Shown here in pieces: positions 35,385 through 44,391 of a DNA stretch of 64,000 bases. This DNA comes from Candidatus Nanohalarchaeota archaeon (GTDB taxonomy: Archaea > Nanohalarchaeota > Nanosalinia > Nanosalinales > JAFCCC01). The notes under the pieces are model-generated. The model had not been told where the DNA came from. It was given only the letters and a program-made list of their open reading frames with translations, and ran no database searches. Numbering within the stretch: the first letter of the stretch is position 1; every line of letters begins with the position of its first letter. Both the position numbers and the translations under genes were made by a program. The stretch spans positions 1 to 64,000 of the forward strand of contig JAFCCC010000004.1 of the NCBI GenBank assembly GCA_017610385.1, in the 5' to 3' direction.

Positions 35385-36626
35385 TTAATAGGTTAAAGAA
35401 GAAATATTCCACAAATCTATGTGTATTTGATCTAATTTGAACCAAGACTCGACATTAGAAACACCCATTATCCTATGTGTTGTTCCATACGCGGAATCAT
35501 TCCAATAAACAAAATCTAAAGCACTACTTGATTTTTGTAAGTCTACTGGAAGTTCTAAAATATTTATAAAATGACCTATCCCTTCATGAGACCCAACTAA
35601 TTTATTTTCAAACCGATCAAAAAAATTAGGGCCATCTGATGTATAAAAATAACAGTTTTCTATGAGTTCATTATAAATGTTATTTATCCAGACATTATTT
35701 CCTACTAGAACCACCGTTAAATTAGCTTTTAATGTGTTATCTAATACAAAAACACCCGAAATCGCGTTACTGAGAACCAATCCTTTGTTACACGGATTAG
35801 AAACATTAAAACTTGTTTGAGAGACAACGCCCAGGTAATCCTCCAAATAGCCTAGTTCAAAATCAGAATAACTGCAGATATCCTTTACAAAGGCAATTTT
35901 AGTTTCTCTATTCGTAGTTGTACTAACGGGTTCATTATTCAAAAATAATGCCGCCGTGCCAGAAGTCCAATTAGAACTTGAATATTTATTAGAATTGCCA
36001 GTTCCACTTTGTTTGGCTCTAAAAGAATAAGAACATTGCGTATATGCAGAAGTCCTTTTTCCTTCTGTTCTTAAAAAAAACAAAGGATCTTCAATTTCAG
36101 ATATATTTATTAAGGAATTTATTGATTCAAGGGGATTAAAAGAGGATTTAGATCGCGGGTCTGATAGATTTATGCTATTTAAATAGTTTAAAGAAATATA
36201 TGGAAATATTGAAGAATTTGCTATAAGTCTAATTAGAGTAATGTCTAATGAATATCCTGATATTTGCGCCAGGGTTTGAATTTTTTCTTTCCAGTCTTGT
36301 ATGGAAGAATCTTCCATTATCGTAGATTGAGAGCCATTTAATGTGCCCTCTTGTATTAATTCAATTAAATCTGTTTTTGGTTCTGACAAAGCAGAGCCAG
36401 AACTTACAACCGCATTTGAAAGTGCAACTGCTGCTCGTTTTGTAGAGATATCATAAGCACGAATCATATCTTGTTCAATACTTTTTAAAAAATAATCTGT
36501 TTCATCTGTTCTAATTTTTTGACCGCGTCCACGATATGTTCTTAAATTTAGCGGAAGAACTATTAAAATAATTAACATAGAAATTACAAATAAAACAAAA
36601 AATGTATACACAAATCCCTTTCTCAC
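35385..36626 (-). CDS. Pilin-like protein of the vWA operon
   Basis: A 413-residue protein. The best start is the GTG at 36626, which overlaps the upstream stop (GTGA) and follows a GGAGGTG ribosome-binding site by six bases. It gives (M)RKGFVYTFFVLFVI, an RKG class III signal with helix. A longer start at 36668 lacks these signs. The exposed domain is Ser/Asn-rich with paired cysteines and many N-x-S/T sequons. It is the last gene of a five-gene minus-strand operon (40685 to 35385) of pilin-like proteins. Confidence 0.8.
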   Translation of the reverse strand: MRKGFVYTFFVLFVISMLIILIVLPLNLRTYRGRGQKIRTDETDYFLKSIEQDMIRAYDISTKRAAVALSNAVVSSGSALSEPKTDLIELIQEGTLNGSQSTIMEDSSIQDWKEKIQTLAQISGYSLDITLIRLIANSSIFPYISLNYLNSINLSDPRSKSSFNPLESINSLINISEIEDPLFFLRTEGKRTSAYTQCSYSFRAKQSGTGNSNKYSSSNWTSGTAALFLNNEPVSTTTNRETKIAFVKDICSYSDFELGYLEDYLGVVSQTSFNVSNPCNKGLVLSNAISGVFVLDNTLKANLTVVLVGNNVWINNIYNELIENCYFYTSDGPNFFDRFENKLVGSHEGIGHFINILELPVDLQKSSSALDFVYWNDSAYGTTHRIMGVSNVESWFKLDQIHIDLWNISSLTY

Positions 36627-39394
36627 CCCCACACCTCCAATCTTATTTCTGCAGGGCCCCACATCCACGGAATTTTTCCAATTGCAATACTGTCTGTTTT
36701 AATATTTGATGAACTTAGTTTTACATCAATTATGCTATTATTATCTGTATCTAAAGAGGATATAAGTCTTTGAACCGCATCATCCAAGGAATCATTGTTT
36801 GGATCCCAGATATCCTCGTAGTTGCCCACCTGAATTGTAAAATTGCCAAGTTCAGATTCAAATATTCGCGTGCTTCCTTCTGCCCGTTCAAATGCATTTC
36901 CATATGGAACATAACCTTTAATCAATAATGTGTAAATTACCTTATCATCTGGAGACCCGCCTTGTGTTGTGTCCTTTTCCGTGGCCGTATCTACTTGAAT
37001 TTCGTTTTCCCCAGAAACAAGAGTATTTACTGGAATTTGAATTACAAAAGGATCCCCCAAAATTTGATAATTCTCTCCAAAGTCCCACAATTTGTATGTA
37101 TAATTGTATTCTTGCGTTGTTTGATTTTTAACTAATATTCTATCTGTCCAAAAATTAGAAGAATAAGACGTAACCATAAGTTCTTTTACCTCTGTATTAT
37201 TTGGAAGAGTAAATGAAAAATTCTTAGGCGATTCAATTATGCCCCCAAATTTTTCGGTTTCCTGTGTCAATGAAATTTCACCGAAGCCCGAAGAACTATA
37301 CGAAGTATAATTGAATTTAAGATACGAATCTGAATATAATACATTGTTTGTTGAGAAATTACCAGAAAATTCAATTGTCTGCGCAGAATAACTCGCATCT
37401 TTTATGCTTGTACCAATATTTTGATAAATTTCAGCTAATTGTTCCACATTTGAGGCATTATAGTACATAGAATCGTTGCACGCCATTGCTTTTAACGTAG
37501 TTTCATCTGCGTCCGCACCAAATCCTATTGTATATACTGAAATATTTTGATCACATGCTGCCTGTGCTGCCAAAATAGCATCTTGTTTTGAATTTCCACT
37601 TCCTTGTTCAGCGCAGGCTTTATTGGCTTCTCCATCACTCATAAGCACAATGCCTCTAAATTTGGTTTCATCGCTTTGTTCTTTTAACATTTCTATAGCT
37701 TTATTAACTCCACAACAAGTGCAAGTGCCCCACCAGGTTTCAGTAGAATCTACTGCTGCCTGAAGTGTTAAATTGTTCTCTGTTAAATTCACTGTTCGAG
37801 CAATGCTGTCTGAAAATGGAATTACACAACCAGGATTATATGAATTCCATCCACAAGAATTTGGATACTCACAAACATAACAGTAATACCAACTCCACAT
37901 TTGAGCACAGCCGCCATAATCATTTGTATAATCTACCATACCCATTTGATTTCCAGAATTATTCAAAATGCTATTAACAAATATTTTTCCAGCAGCTTTT
38001 GCGACATCAATTTTCTTTTCACAACCAGTTACGCCCCATCTTTGACCTCGTAAATGATCAGAATCATCATACCAATCAGTGCATTGTTGAGATCCTGTTT
38101 GTCCGTTTGTGCACCATTCCATACTTCCGGATACGTCTGTAACCAAAATTACATCCGCGCCTATTCTTTCAATTGACGAAGAAATATTCTTAAATCCAAC
38201 TCTTATAGGAATAGTATTGCCGCTTAAAACATTAATTGAAATATTGTCTTGAGTTAAATTTCCTATGATTTGATCATTATTTAAATAAATAGTCTCATTA
38301 ACTCCAGACGCATTTTTTTCAAAGATGGTTGCATTACCTATTGACATAAAAGTAGTATAATTTGATTTATAGTGCAAATATGCTTCAATTGAATTTAAGG
38401 TTCCTGGTACATAAAACGAAGAAAATAAATTAATTACCCCTTTAATTCCAGGCAATTTAGCATACTTGATTTTATACGATGTTTCTTCCAAACTAATATT
38501 TTGAGTGGAATTATACTTAATTTTAATTAAACCGCCGCCAATGTATGCTGGAAAGTTTTCAAATTTAAATTCAATTAAATTCTGATCAGAAAAGTAATTG
38601 CAATAATCTGGATTAAATGTTTCATTACAAATTAGAAAATCACTAGAAGATAAATTACCTTCTATAGGAATAAAGGCTCCTGCAAAATTGTTATTAATAT
38701 AAACTTTAAAGGGGTTCGACGCATCAAGTTCTATTTGTGCCTCAAAAACATTATTCATATTTTCTAGACTTAAATTCTGTGTTATATTTCCATCGCCCAC
38801 GTAACCACCAAAATATCCAAACTTTGTGTCCATCTTATTTACTTCTGTTAAAGAAACCTTTGCAACATAGCCAGTTCTGGGAACTGACCGTTTTACTCCA
38901 GAAATTAAGCGTCTTGCTACAGTAATCTTACTTTCATTATCTACTTCTGAACTAGTATATATTACAGTTTGTCCGTCTTCGTCTGAAATAAGTACGCGAT
39001 AATTCGTGTTTGAAGGCATTAGTTGTTCCAAATAGAGTTGAGTTAGGTTTTGTGCTAAAGTAGCATTTCCAGCAGCCCACAAAATTGCCAGCGAATCTAT
39101 AATAGATAAATTTAGATCATTTTCAGTTAATACAGAATTATTGATAAAACAATCAGTCTGTGATTTTGTAAATGCCTCTGAAATTTTTTGATACGTCATT
39201 AATTGCAAAGCATCTTCTCCAAGCGAGTTCAGTTCTGTGTATTTATTTATTTCTTTTTCTATTGGATTGCTGGTTAATTCAAAGTTAGTTAATAAAATCA
39301 TAATTCCTATAACAAATGCCAGTGCAATCATCGCATCAAATGAGAAATAGAATCCCTTTGATTTTATTTCGAATTTCCTAGTTTTTATTTCCAC
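36623..39394 (-). CDS. Large pilin-anchored protein with von Willebrand factor A domain
   Basis: A 923-residue protein. It starts with GTG overlapping the upstream gene by ten bases; SKG before FYFSFDAMIALAFVIG is a class III-like signal. Residues about 410-630 form a vWA domain: the MIDAS motif DVSGS is at 420-424 and a later MSDGEAN carries the third loop. A Cys/Trp-rich insertion (WSWYYCYVCEYPNSC) sits inside the domain. Flanking regions are beta-rich. vWA domains bind ligands through a metal ion and cap adhesive pili, as in bacterial PilC/PilY1-like and Tad tip proteins. It is probably the tip adhesin of system B. Confidence 0.87.
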   Translation of the reverse strand: MEIKTRKFEIKSKGFYFSFDAMIALAFVIGIMILLTNFELTSNPIEKEINKYTELNSLGEDALQLMTYQKISEAFTKSQTDCFINNSVLTENDLNLSIIDSLAILWAAGNATLAQNLTQLYLEQLMPSNTNYRVLISDEDGQTVIYTSSEVDNESKITVARRLISGVKRSVPRTGYVAKVSLTEVNKMDTKFGYFGGYVGDGNITQNLSLENMNNVFEAQIELDASNPFKVYINNNFAGAFIPIEGNLSSSDFLICNETFNPDYCNYFSDQNLIEFKFENFPAYIGGGLIKIKYNSTQNISLEETSYKIKYAKLPGIKGVINLFSSFYVPGTLNSIEAYLHYKSNYTTFMSIGNATIFEKNASGVNETIYLNNDQIIGNLTQDNISINVLSGNTIPIRVGFKNISSSIERIGADVILVTDVSGSMEWCTNGQTGSQQCTDWYDDSDHLRGQRWGVTGCEKKIDVAKAAGKIFVNSILNNSGNQMGMVDYTNDYGGCAQMWSWYYCYVCEYPNSCGWNSYNPGCVIPFSDSIARTVNLTENNLTLQAAVDSTETWWGTCTCCGVNKAIEMLKEQSDETKFRGIVLMSDGEANKACAEQGSGNSKQDAILAAQAACDQNISVYTIGFGADADETTLKAMACNDSMYYNASNVEQLAEIYQNIGTSIKDASYSAQTIEFSGNFSTNNVLYSDSYLKFNYTSYSSSGFGEISLTQETEKFGGIIESPKNFSFTLPNNTEVKELMVTSYSSNFWTDRILVKNQTTQEYNYTYKLWDFGENYQILGDPFVIQIPVNTLVSGENEIQVDTATEKDTTQGGSPDDKVIYTLLIKGYVPYGNAFERAEGSTRIFESELGNFTIQVGNYEDIWDPNNDSLDDAVQRLISSLDTDNNSIIDVKLSSSNIKTDSIAIGKIPWMWGPAEIRLEVWG

Positions 39395-39873
39395 AGGTAT
39401 AATTTTAATACACCTCTTTCTAGTTTATTAGAATCATTTAACAAAATTATTCTGCTTTGAGCTAAAACCATGCTCGAATTTATGTTCCATAAACTTCCTA
39501 GAACAAATGAGTTATTTGTGGTAGTAATATTCAATAGAAGATTATAATCTCTAATTCTCAGTTTATCTTTTATTTGAGTTATATTCATTGAAAGAAGTTG
39601 ATTTAATTTAGATAACTGAAGAATATGATCTTTTGAGGATAAACCAATAATTCTAACATTTTCTTCTGTCCAATTTTCTGGATAACCTGGTGTTCTAATC
39701 ATTAAATCCGTTATTTGAAATAATCTTTCTTTCATCAAATTTTGTTCGCTAAAATAGGAACTTTTGTCATATGTTCTATTCCAAAGGTAAAAGCATATCG
39801 TGACTAAAAACATGAAAATAATAAGGCTAATTACAACGTCCAAAGAAAAAACCTGAGCTTTTTTAGTTCGCAT
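39385..39873 (-). CDS. Pilin-like protein
   Basis: A 162-residue protein starting MRTKKAQVFSLDVVISLIIF. The processing site appears as KKA|Q with Ala instead of Gly before the cut, an accepted but rarer variant, and Asp at about +5. The exposed domain is small and has no cysteines. It overlaps both neighbours by about ten bases. It is probably a minor pilin of the vWA operon. Confidence 0.78.
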   Translation of the reverse strand: MRTKKAQVFSLDVVISLIIFMFLVTICFYLWNRTYDKSSYFSEQNLMKERLFQITDLMIRTPGYPENWTEENVRIIGLSSKDHILQLSKLNQLLSMNITQIKDKLRIRDYNLLLNITTTNNSFVLGSLWNINSSMVLAQSRIILLNDSNKLERGVLKLYLWK

Positions 39874-40273
39874 AAATCATTCCTCTTGTATTTCTAAGTA
39901 TATTTGAACCAGGATTAAGTGATCCAGACAGATTGGCTATGGTATATCCTATTGAATAACGGTTATCATAATAAACATAGATCAACGTGAAATTATCACT
40001 AGTCTCGTAAGATACATTATACTCATAAACTGAAATTTTATATGGCAGTTCAAACTCTTTTGTAAAGTTTTCCCCATGTGTAAGCGCCAAGTTTACTTCA
40101 TAACCAATGTATTCTGCAAGCATTTTGGCTTCTAAGTCAGTATTGTACTTTATAGCATTCATTTGTTTGTGTAGTAATGCACTATAAAAACCCGCAAAGA
40201 TTAATAGGGTCAAAGAAACCATTATTATAAATTCCAATGAAACCTGCCCTTTCTTAGCCTGAAATCTTAACAT
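39863..40273 (-). CDS. Type IV pilin-like protein
   Basis: A 136-residue protein from the ATG at 40273 (MLRFQAKKG); an upstream TTG would overlap the previous gene further. AKKG|QVSLEFIIMVSL is a class III signal with Glu at +5 and a long helix. The exposed domain is short and beta-rich, with several tyrosines and sequons. It overlaps the upstream gene at 40254 by 20 bases. It is probably a minor pilin. Confidence 0.82.
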   Translation of the reverse strand: MLRFQAKKGQVSLEFIIMVSLTLLIFAGFYSALLHKQMNAIKYNTDLEAKMLAEYIGYEVNLALTHGENFTKEFELPYKISVYEYNVSYETSDNFTLIYVYYDNRYSIGYTIANLSGSLNPGSNILRNTRGMIYAN

Positions 40274-40685
40274 AATTTTCCACCGCCCTAACAATAATCT
40301 TGTGCGTTCCCGGAGTTATTGGAATACTTCCGGTTACATTAAAATCAACAATTTCATAAACAGGTATTAGTCCTTTATGCGAGTTCAAATTAATTGAAAT
40401 TTCTCTTCCATTAATTGTTGTGGCATTAATTCCTGCCGGAAAAGTTACTTGAATTGACGTTCTAGCGGGTTCTCCTTGAGAATAAACAAGCTCTACAGCT
40501 TCTCGAATTGCACTTAACGCGTTTTTTGCTATTGCCGATCTCGAAACCAAAGTTAAATCCACTGATGAATTCTGAGTACTGAAGATAATTGGAGCTGCTA
40601 AAAGTAACGCAAACGCTATAATTACTAAGTATTCTAAAGCAATTTGTCCTTTTATTTTATTTCCTAAAAAAGAGATCATACACAT
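40254..40685 (-). CDS. Type IV pilin-like protein
   Basis: A 143-residue protein. KIKG|QIALEYLVIIAFALL is a typical archaeal class III signal (Gln at +1, Glu at +5). The ATG at 40685 or 40679 could be the start. A TATA-like ATTTAAAC about 25 bases upstream suggests a leaderless message starting at this gene. It leads the five-gene operon. The exposed domain carries no cysteine. It may be a pilin-rod subunit. Confidence 0.83.
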   Translation of the reverse strand: MCMISFLGNKIKGQIALEYLVIIAFALLLAAPIIFSTQNSSVDLTLVSRSAIAKNALSAIREAVELVYSQGEPARTSIQVTFPAGINATTINGREISINLNSHKGLIPVYEIVDFNVTGSIPITPGTHKIIVRAVENYVKISG

Positions 40686-40706
40686 AATTTATCTTTAATT
40701 GTTTAA

Positions 40707-41576
40707 ATGTCTAAATTCATACAGAGTTATGTGTTTTTTAAGAGCACAAATTTAAACTTAATTATAAAACCTACTTTTATGGAAATTTTAATTCCCTCTA
40801 CGTTTGGTAGCGAAGAGCGTGATCCTAAATTAATTGCATTTAAAATAGGTCAAATTGCACGTATTTGTGGCATCTTTGGAGTAAAAAAAATCATAATCTA
40901 TAGAGATATTGATGAAAAAGTTAATACGAAACTGACTTCTGTACGCATTGAAAAATTTTTAAAATATCTTGAATGTCCACCATATCTAAGAAAATTATTA
41001 ATACCATACGATAAAGAATTAAAAGAAGCAAATGTTCTTTCACCATTACAAATACCCGCTCACGGCTACTCTGAAAAATATAGAGAGGGACTGGTTCTTA
41101 AAAATCAAAATCCCTCCATTGTAGAAGCAGGATTTAAAAACCCCGTGGAAATTAACCAAAATCTAAAAAAAGGTTCAAGAGTAACTCTAGAAAAAACAGA
41201 CTCGGGATTTAAACTAGCAGAAAAAATACACGGTTTCTGGACATTTGAAATTGAAAATCTGGATTTAGACCTCAAAACAGTTTTAGAAGAAAAGAAAAAA
41301 GAAAATAAAATTATTATTGGAACTTCCAAAGTCGGGGAAAAAATTTCAAAAGTAAAATCACAGATAAAAAAATTGAATTTTGAAAATATAGTTATTGTTT
41401 TTGGTTGTGCCTGGAGAGGAATTCAAGAAATACTAAAGAATTGTAATGTATCTGAAAGCGAATTAAAAACGTATTTTGATTTTATAATTAATACAATCCC
41501 AAATCAACACACTAAGACTGTTCGTACAGAAGAGGCACTCAGTATAACCTTGGGACTTTTTAATTCTTGGGAATAA
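40707..41576 (+). CDS. SPOUT-family RNA methyltransferase (DUF171/COG2106)
   Basis: A 289-residue protein. The sequence MEILIPSTFGSEERDPKLIAFKIGQIARIC begins a SPOUT fold (quoted here as MEILIPSTFGSEERDP). A central insertion resembles an OB-like domain, and the C-terminal IIGTSKVGEKIS and IVFGCAWRGIQEIL segments, with DFIINTIPNQHTKTVRTEEA, form the trefoil-knot SAM-binding site. Homologues of the SPOUT1/C9orf114 group modify RNA uridine; the exact target here is not shown. The start at 40707 is kept, but the ATG at 40779 (MEILIPST) matches the usual family start better. It is convergent with aEF1-beta, six bases apart. Confidence 0.82.
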   Translation: MSKFIQSYVFFKSTNLNLIIKPTFMEILIPSTFGSEERDPKLIAFKIGQIARICGIFGVKKIIIYRDIDEKVNTKLTSVRIEKFLKYLECPPYLRKLLIPYDKELKEANVLSPLQIPAHGYSEKYREGLVLKNQNPSIVEAGFKNPVEINQNLKKGSRVTLEKTDSGFKLAEKIHGFWTFEIENLDLDLKTVLEEKKKENKIIIGTSKVGEKISKVKSQIKKLNFENIVIVFGCAWRGIQEILKNCNVSESELKTYFDFIINTIPNQHTKTVRTEEALSITLGLFNSWE

Positions 41577-41582
41577 GAAAGA

Positions 41583-41837
41583 TTAAAGAAGCTCCATTCG
41601 TTCAACTTCTACTGATTGAACTCCATCAATCGCTCTGATTTTGTCCAGATTTTCATCTAGTATTCCTTCTATGTCTTGCAGTTCCATTGCAACTTTTATT
41701 GCCTTTAATCCAAAAGCAATATCCTCCAGACCAAAATCCTTTGCATCAACAGTTTCTTTAATTTTATTTTGAAGTTGGTCCAAATCTACATCAACACTTT
41801 CTGGCATAACTTTTAAGATTAATGCTACATTTCCCAT
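41583..41837 (-). CDS. Elongation factor 1-beta (aEF1B)
   Basis: An 84-residue protein from the ATG at 41837; an upstream GTG serves as GTGA of the ribosome-binding site. The sequence MGNVALILKVMPES and FGLKAIKVAMELQD, ending VQSVEVERMELL, matches archaeal EF-1 beta, the nucleotide exchange factor for EF-1 alpha. It keeps the ferredoxin-like alpha/beta length typical of the family. It follows the zinc-ribbon gene at 41849 with an 11-base gap, a pairing widely conserved in archaea. Confidence 0.95.
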   Translation of the reverse strand: MGNVALILKVMPESVDVDLDQLQNKIKETVDAKDFGLEDIAFGLKAIKVAMELQDIEGILDENLDKIRAIDGVQSVEVERMELL

Positions 41838-41848
41838 AAGAATCACAT

Positions 41849-42016
41849 TTATGGACCTACAAATCCACAGTTAGAGCAAGTATAATTATTTTTTAGTTTT
41901 TTACAATGCGCACATCTAGCAATTATTTCTTTGCCACAGTTTGGGCAAGGAAAAATAGAAAAAGTTTCTCCAGATGCCAAATTTGCACCACACGTTGAAC
42001 ATTCTGTAATTTTCAT
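41849..42016 (-). CDS. Small zinc-ribbon protein, HVO_2753/COG2888 type
   Basis: A 55-residue protein with four CxxC knuckles: CSTCG, CPNCG, CAHC and CSNCG, forming two zinc sites. This is the conserved archaeal Zn-ribbon protein predicted to bind RNA and assist translation, found next to EF-1 beta as here. It is shorter than most automatic length cut-offs. The frame is open from ATG 42016 to TAA 41849. The 160-base gap upstream, towards tRNA-Arg, holds no gene. Confidence 0.92.
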   Translation of the reverse strand: MKITECSTCGANLASGETFSIFPCPNCGKEIIARCAHCKKLKNNYTCSNCGFVGP

Positions 42017-42176
42017 AATAATAACCTATATTTTGTTAGTTTATTTATCTTTTGAATTTTACTGTATTCTATATACAGCTTTATATGATTAACTAGAAGT
42101 TCATTATTTTGACGAAATACATGAAAAGCTACTTATAATGTACTTCGTAATGGCCTAATCCCATACAAAATTTGCT

Positions 42177-42250
42177 GCTCCTGTGGTCTAGCTGGATATG
42201 ATATGACCCTGCGGAGGTCAAGATCTCGGGTTCGAATCCCGACAGGAGCG
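42177..42250 (+). tRNA. tRNA-Arg (anticodon GCG)
   Basis: The cloverleaf folds by eye. The acceptor is GCTCCTG/CAGGAGC with discriminator G at 42250, and the T arm is TCGGG-TTCGAAT-CCCGA. The anticodon stem TGACC/GGTCA carries loop CTGCGGA, which reads GCG at positions 34-36, decoding CGC and CGU. The D arm is slightly irregular (GTCT/TGAT). No CCA and no intron are encoded. A TATA-like CTTATAATG is about 40 bases upstream. A DUF192 gene starts four bases after it. Confidence 0.95.
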
Positions 42251-42254
42251 TAAA

Positions 42255-42605
42255 ATGAAAATAAAAAACACTACAAAAGAAATTGAATTGGAACACATTA
42301 AATTATGCAGAAGTTTTGGCAGTTTAATGAAGGGACTTATGTTTAAAAAAGAAGGAAAAGCGCTTTTAGACTTTAAGAGAGAAGGTTTTTATGGTATTTG
42401 GATGCTTTTTATGCGATTTTCAATTGATATGGCCTTTCTGGATAAAAATAAAGAAATTATAGACCTTAAACGAAATGTACAACCAATTAGTATAAATCCA
42501 AAAACGTGGAAAACATTTTACCCCAAAAAACGTGCAAGATATGTATTAGAAGTTGAACACGGAAGATTAGATCAATTTACTATTGGGGATCATTTAGATT
42601 TTTAA
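42255..42605 (+). CDS. DUF192 (COG1430) family protein
   Basis: A 116-residue protein. It contains the family core LMKGLMFKKEGKALL, FYGIWMLFMRFSIDMAFLD, and PKKRARYVLEVEHG ending in GD. Members are small beta-barrel proteins, often exported, of unknown role. No signal peptide is seen here. It starts directly after tRNA-Arg and may be cotranscribed with it. The function is unassigned in the family. Confidence 0.88.
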   Translation: MKIKNTTKEIELEHIKLCRSFGSLMKGLMFKKEGKALLDFKREGFYGIWMLFMRFSIDMAFLDKNKEIIDLKRNVQPISINPKTWKTFYPKKRARYVLEVEHGRLDQFTIGDHLDF

Positions 42606-42620
42606 TGGGTCGGGAGAGGT

Positions 42621-42640
42621 CCTTATCTTTTTAGGTAAGG
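42621..42640. terminator. Hairpin between convergent genes
   Basis: A 7-bp stem CCTTATC with GGTAAGG (one G-T pair) encloses the loop TTTTTA. It sits in the 88-base gap between the DUF192 gene and the antiporter gene on the opposite strand, so it could end transcripts from either side. A GTTCGAT following it resembles a tRNA T-loop, but no tRNA fold exists. Confidence 0.5.
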
Positions 42641-42693
42641 GTTCGATAGAGAAGTAATCTTAACGAAGTTTGTAAGGAAATAACTTTCTTTTT

Positions 42694-44388
42694 TTATGAT
42701 TTTGGATGTTCGTGACCCAATTTTTTTCTATTTTCCAAGTATTTTTTATGTTCTTCTTGTTCGTTTAAAAAAGCATTAAGATCCAATTTATAGTTCTCAA
42801 TCATTATGGATACGTGCGAACCTCCCAGAAAATGAGGTAAGATTACATAAGTAGCTCCTCTAGAATATAATTCAATTGCATCATTTACTGTATCTGAAAC
42901 CACCAGAATAATCGAATCTGAGTTTATTTCTCTAACTTTATCTATTATTAGAAAATTTGTTTCTAAATCAGGAATGGTGGATACAATTAGCTTCATCTGT
43001 GCCAAATTTAATTCATTTAAGAATTCTTCGTCATCTGCGTCTCCATATCTGCATGCTATTCCTTCTTTGCATAGATTCTGAATGATTTCGGGATTATAAT
43101 CCACAACGAGGAAATTCTTTTTTAATTTTTTGAACGCCTCTAGAATGTCATATCCTATTCTATTATATCCAAATAAAATCAATTCCTGATTTCCTACCCA
43201 TTCTTTAGTATCTTTCATTCTTTCTCTTTCAAAAACAGATATATATTGAGATACATGTTTGTATATCTTATCAGAGTAGGTTATTAGATACGTAGAACCT
43301 GAAATAGTGATTAAACCCACAATAGTAACTAAAGAGAGAATTTCTGCATTTAAGTGACCCAATGATAGCCCCAATGAAACAAGGATTAAAGAAAATTCAC
43401 TTATTTGCGCTACGGTAAGTCCTGCTTGGAATCCAACCTTTTTCTTATATCCTAAGGCGCCCATTAAAATCATCACAATTAGCGGATTTCCTACCAGTAT
43501 GAACAATGAAAAAATTAGAGCAGGAACAATTAATTGAGAAATATTTCCAAAAACCATTTGAGAGCCTAAAAGAATAAAAAACAAAATAATAAAGAAATCC
43601 CGTAAAGGCCTCATTCTAGAGCTAATTTCATAGTGATACGGAGACATAGAAAGGGCAATCCCGGCAATTAATGCTCCAATTTCCATTGAAAATCCTAGAT
43701 AATAAAATAGTGCCGCCAGACCTAAGCCCCAACCAATTGAAAATAAGAATAAATATTCTTGAGATTTTGCGAAAAAACTAGACAATTTTGGAAGACCGAA
43801 AATGCTTATTAGAATAAACGCCACAATCGATAAAACCGCCAAAACAATGGACCATACGGAAATACTCATTAGGCTTGTTCTATTTGAAACTGAAGAAACA
43901 ATCATTAAAAGGACAATGACAAAAATGTCCTGAACCAATAAAAATCCTATTGAAATTTTTCCATATAGTTTTTCTAAATCTTTCTTATCCGATAGCAACT
44001 TCATAATGATGATCGTGCTGCTAAAAGTTAGCGCTATCGCAATATATGCTGAGACAAGTGCAGAGAATCCTAATAATAAACTTATAAGAAAACCAATCAA
44101 TGATGTAAAAATGATTTGACCTAAACCTGTAATGATGGAAACTTTTCCTACTTCTTTTATCACCTTAGGACTTAGGCTTAGGCCAACCACAAAAAGAAGA
44201 AAGGCCACCCCAATACGAGAAAAAAGAGTTATTGTTTCTGTAGAATGAACAAGATCAAGAAGATAAGGACTAACCAATATGCCCGTCAAAATGTAACCAA
44301 TGATGAGGGGTTGTTTTAATAATCTCATTACCCCTGCGATTAGAACCGTTATTACAATTATTAGACTTAATTCTAGAAAGATTTCCAT
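42694..44388 (-). CDS. Kef-type (CPA2) cation:proton antiporter with TrkA-N domain
   Basis: A 564-residue protein with about twelve membrane helices in residues 1-385. The N-terminus MEIFLELSLIIVITVL and the motifs KQPLIIGYILTG and LFVVGLSLSP are typical of KefB/GerN antiporters. Residues about 400-510 are a cytoplasmic TrkA-N Rossmann domain (LILFGYNRIGYDIL, GDADDEEFL, VVSDT) that binds NAD(H). It exchanges K+ or Na+ for H+ in pH and osmotic balance. It shares an operon with a CBS protein three bases upstream. Confidence 0.93.
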   Translation of the reverse strand: MEIFLELSLIIVITVLIAGVMRLLKQPLIIGYILTGILVSPYLLDLVHSTETITLFSRIGVAFLLFVVGLSLSPKVIKEVGKVSIITGLGQIIFTSLIGFLISLLLGFSALVSAYIAIALTFSSTIIIMKLLSDKKDLEKLYGKISIGFLLVQDIFVIVLLMIVSSVSNRTSLMSISVWSIVLAVLSIVAFILISIFGLPKLSSFFAKSQEYLFLFSIGWGLGLAALFYYLGFSMEIGALIAGIALSMSPYHYEISSRMRPLRDFFIILFFILLGSQMVFGNISQLIVPALIFSLFILVGNPLIVMILMGALGYKKKVGFQAGLTVAQISEFSLILVSLGLSLGHLNAEILSLVTIVGLITISGSTYLITYSDKIYKHVSQYISVFERERMKDTKEWVGNQELILFGYNRIGYDILEAFKKLKKNFLVVDYNPEIIQNLCKEGIACRYGDADDEEFLNELNLAQMKLIVSTIPDLETNFLIIDKVREINSDSIILVVSDTVNDAIELYSRGATYVILPHFLGGSHVSIMIENYKLDLNAFLNEQEEHKKYLENRKKLGHEHPKS

Positions 44389-44391
44389 ATT

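Noticed and set aside
37765-37977. Plus-strand frame inside the vWA gene
   Set aside because: Antisense to a clearly coding, domain-bearing region.
42606-42660. tRNA-like GTTCGAT near a hairpin
   Set aside because: No acceptor or anticodon stems can be formed; only the terminator-like hairpin is supported.
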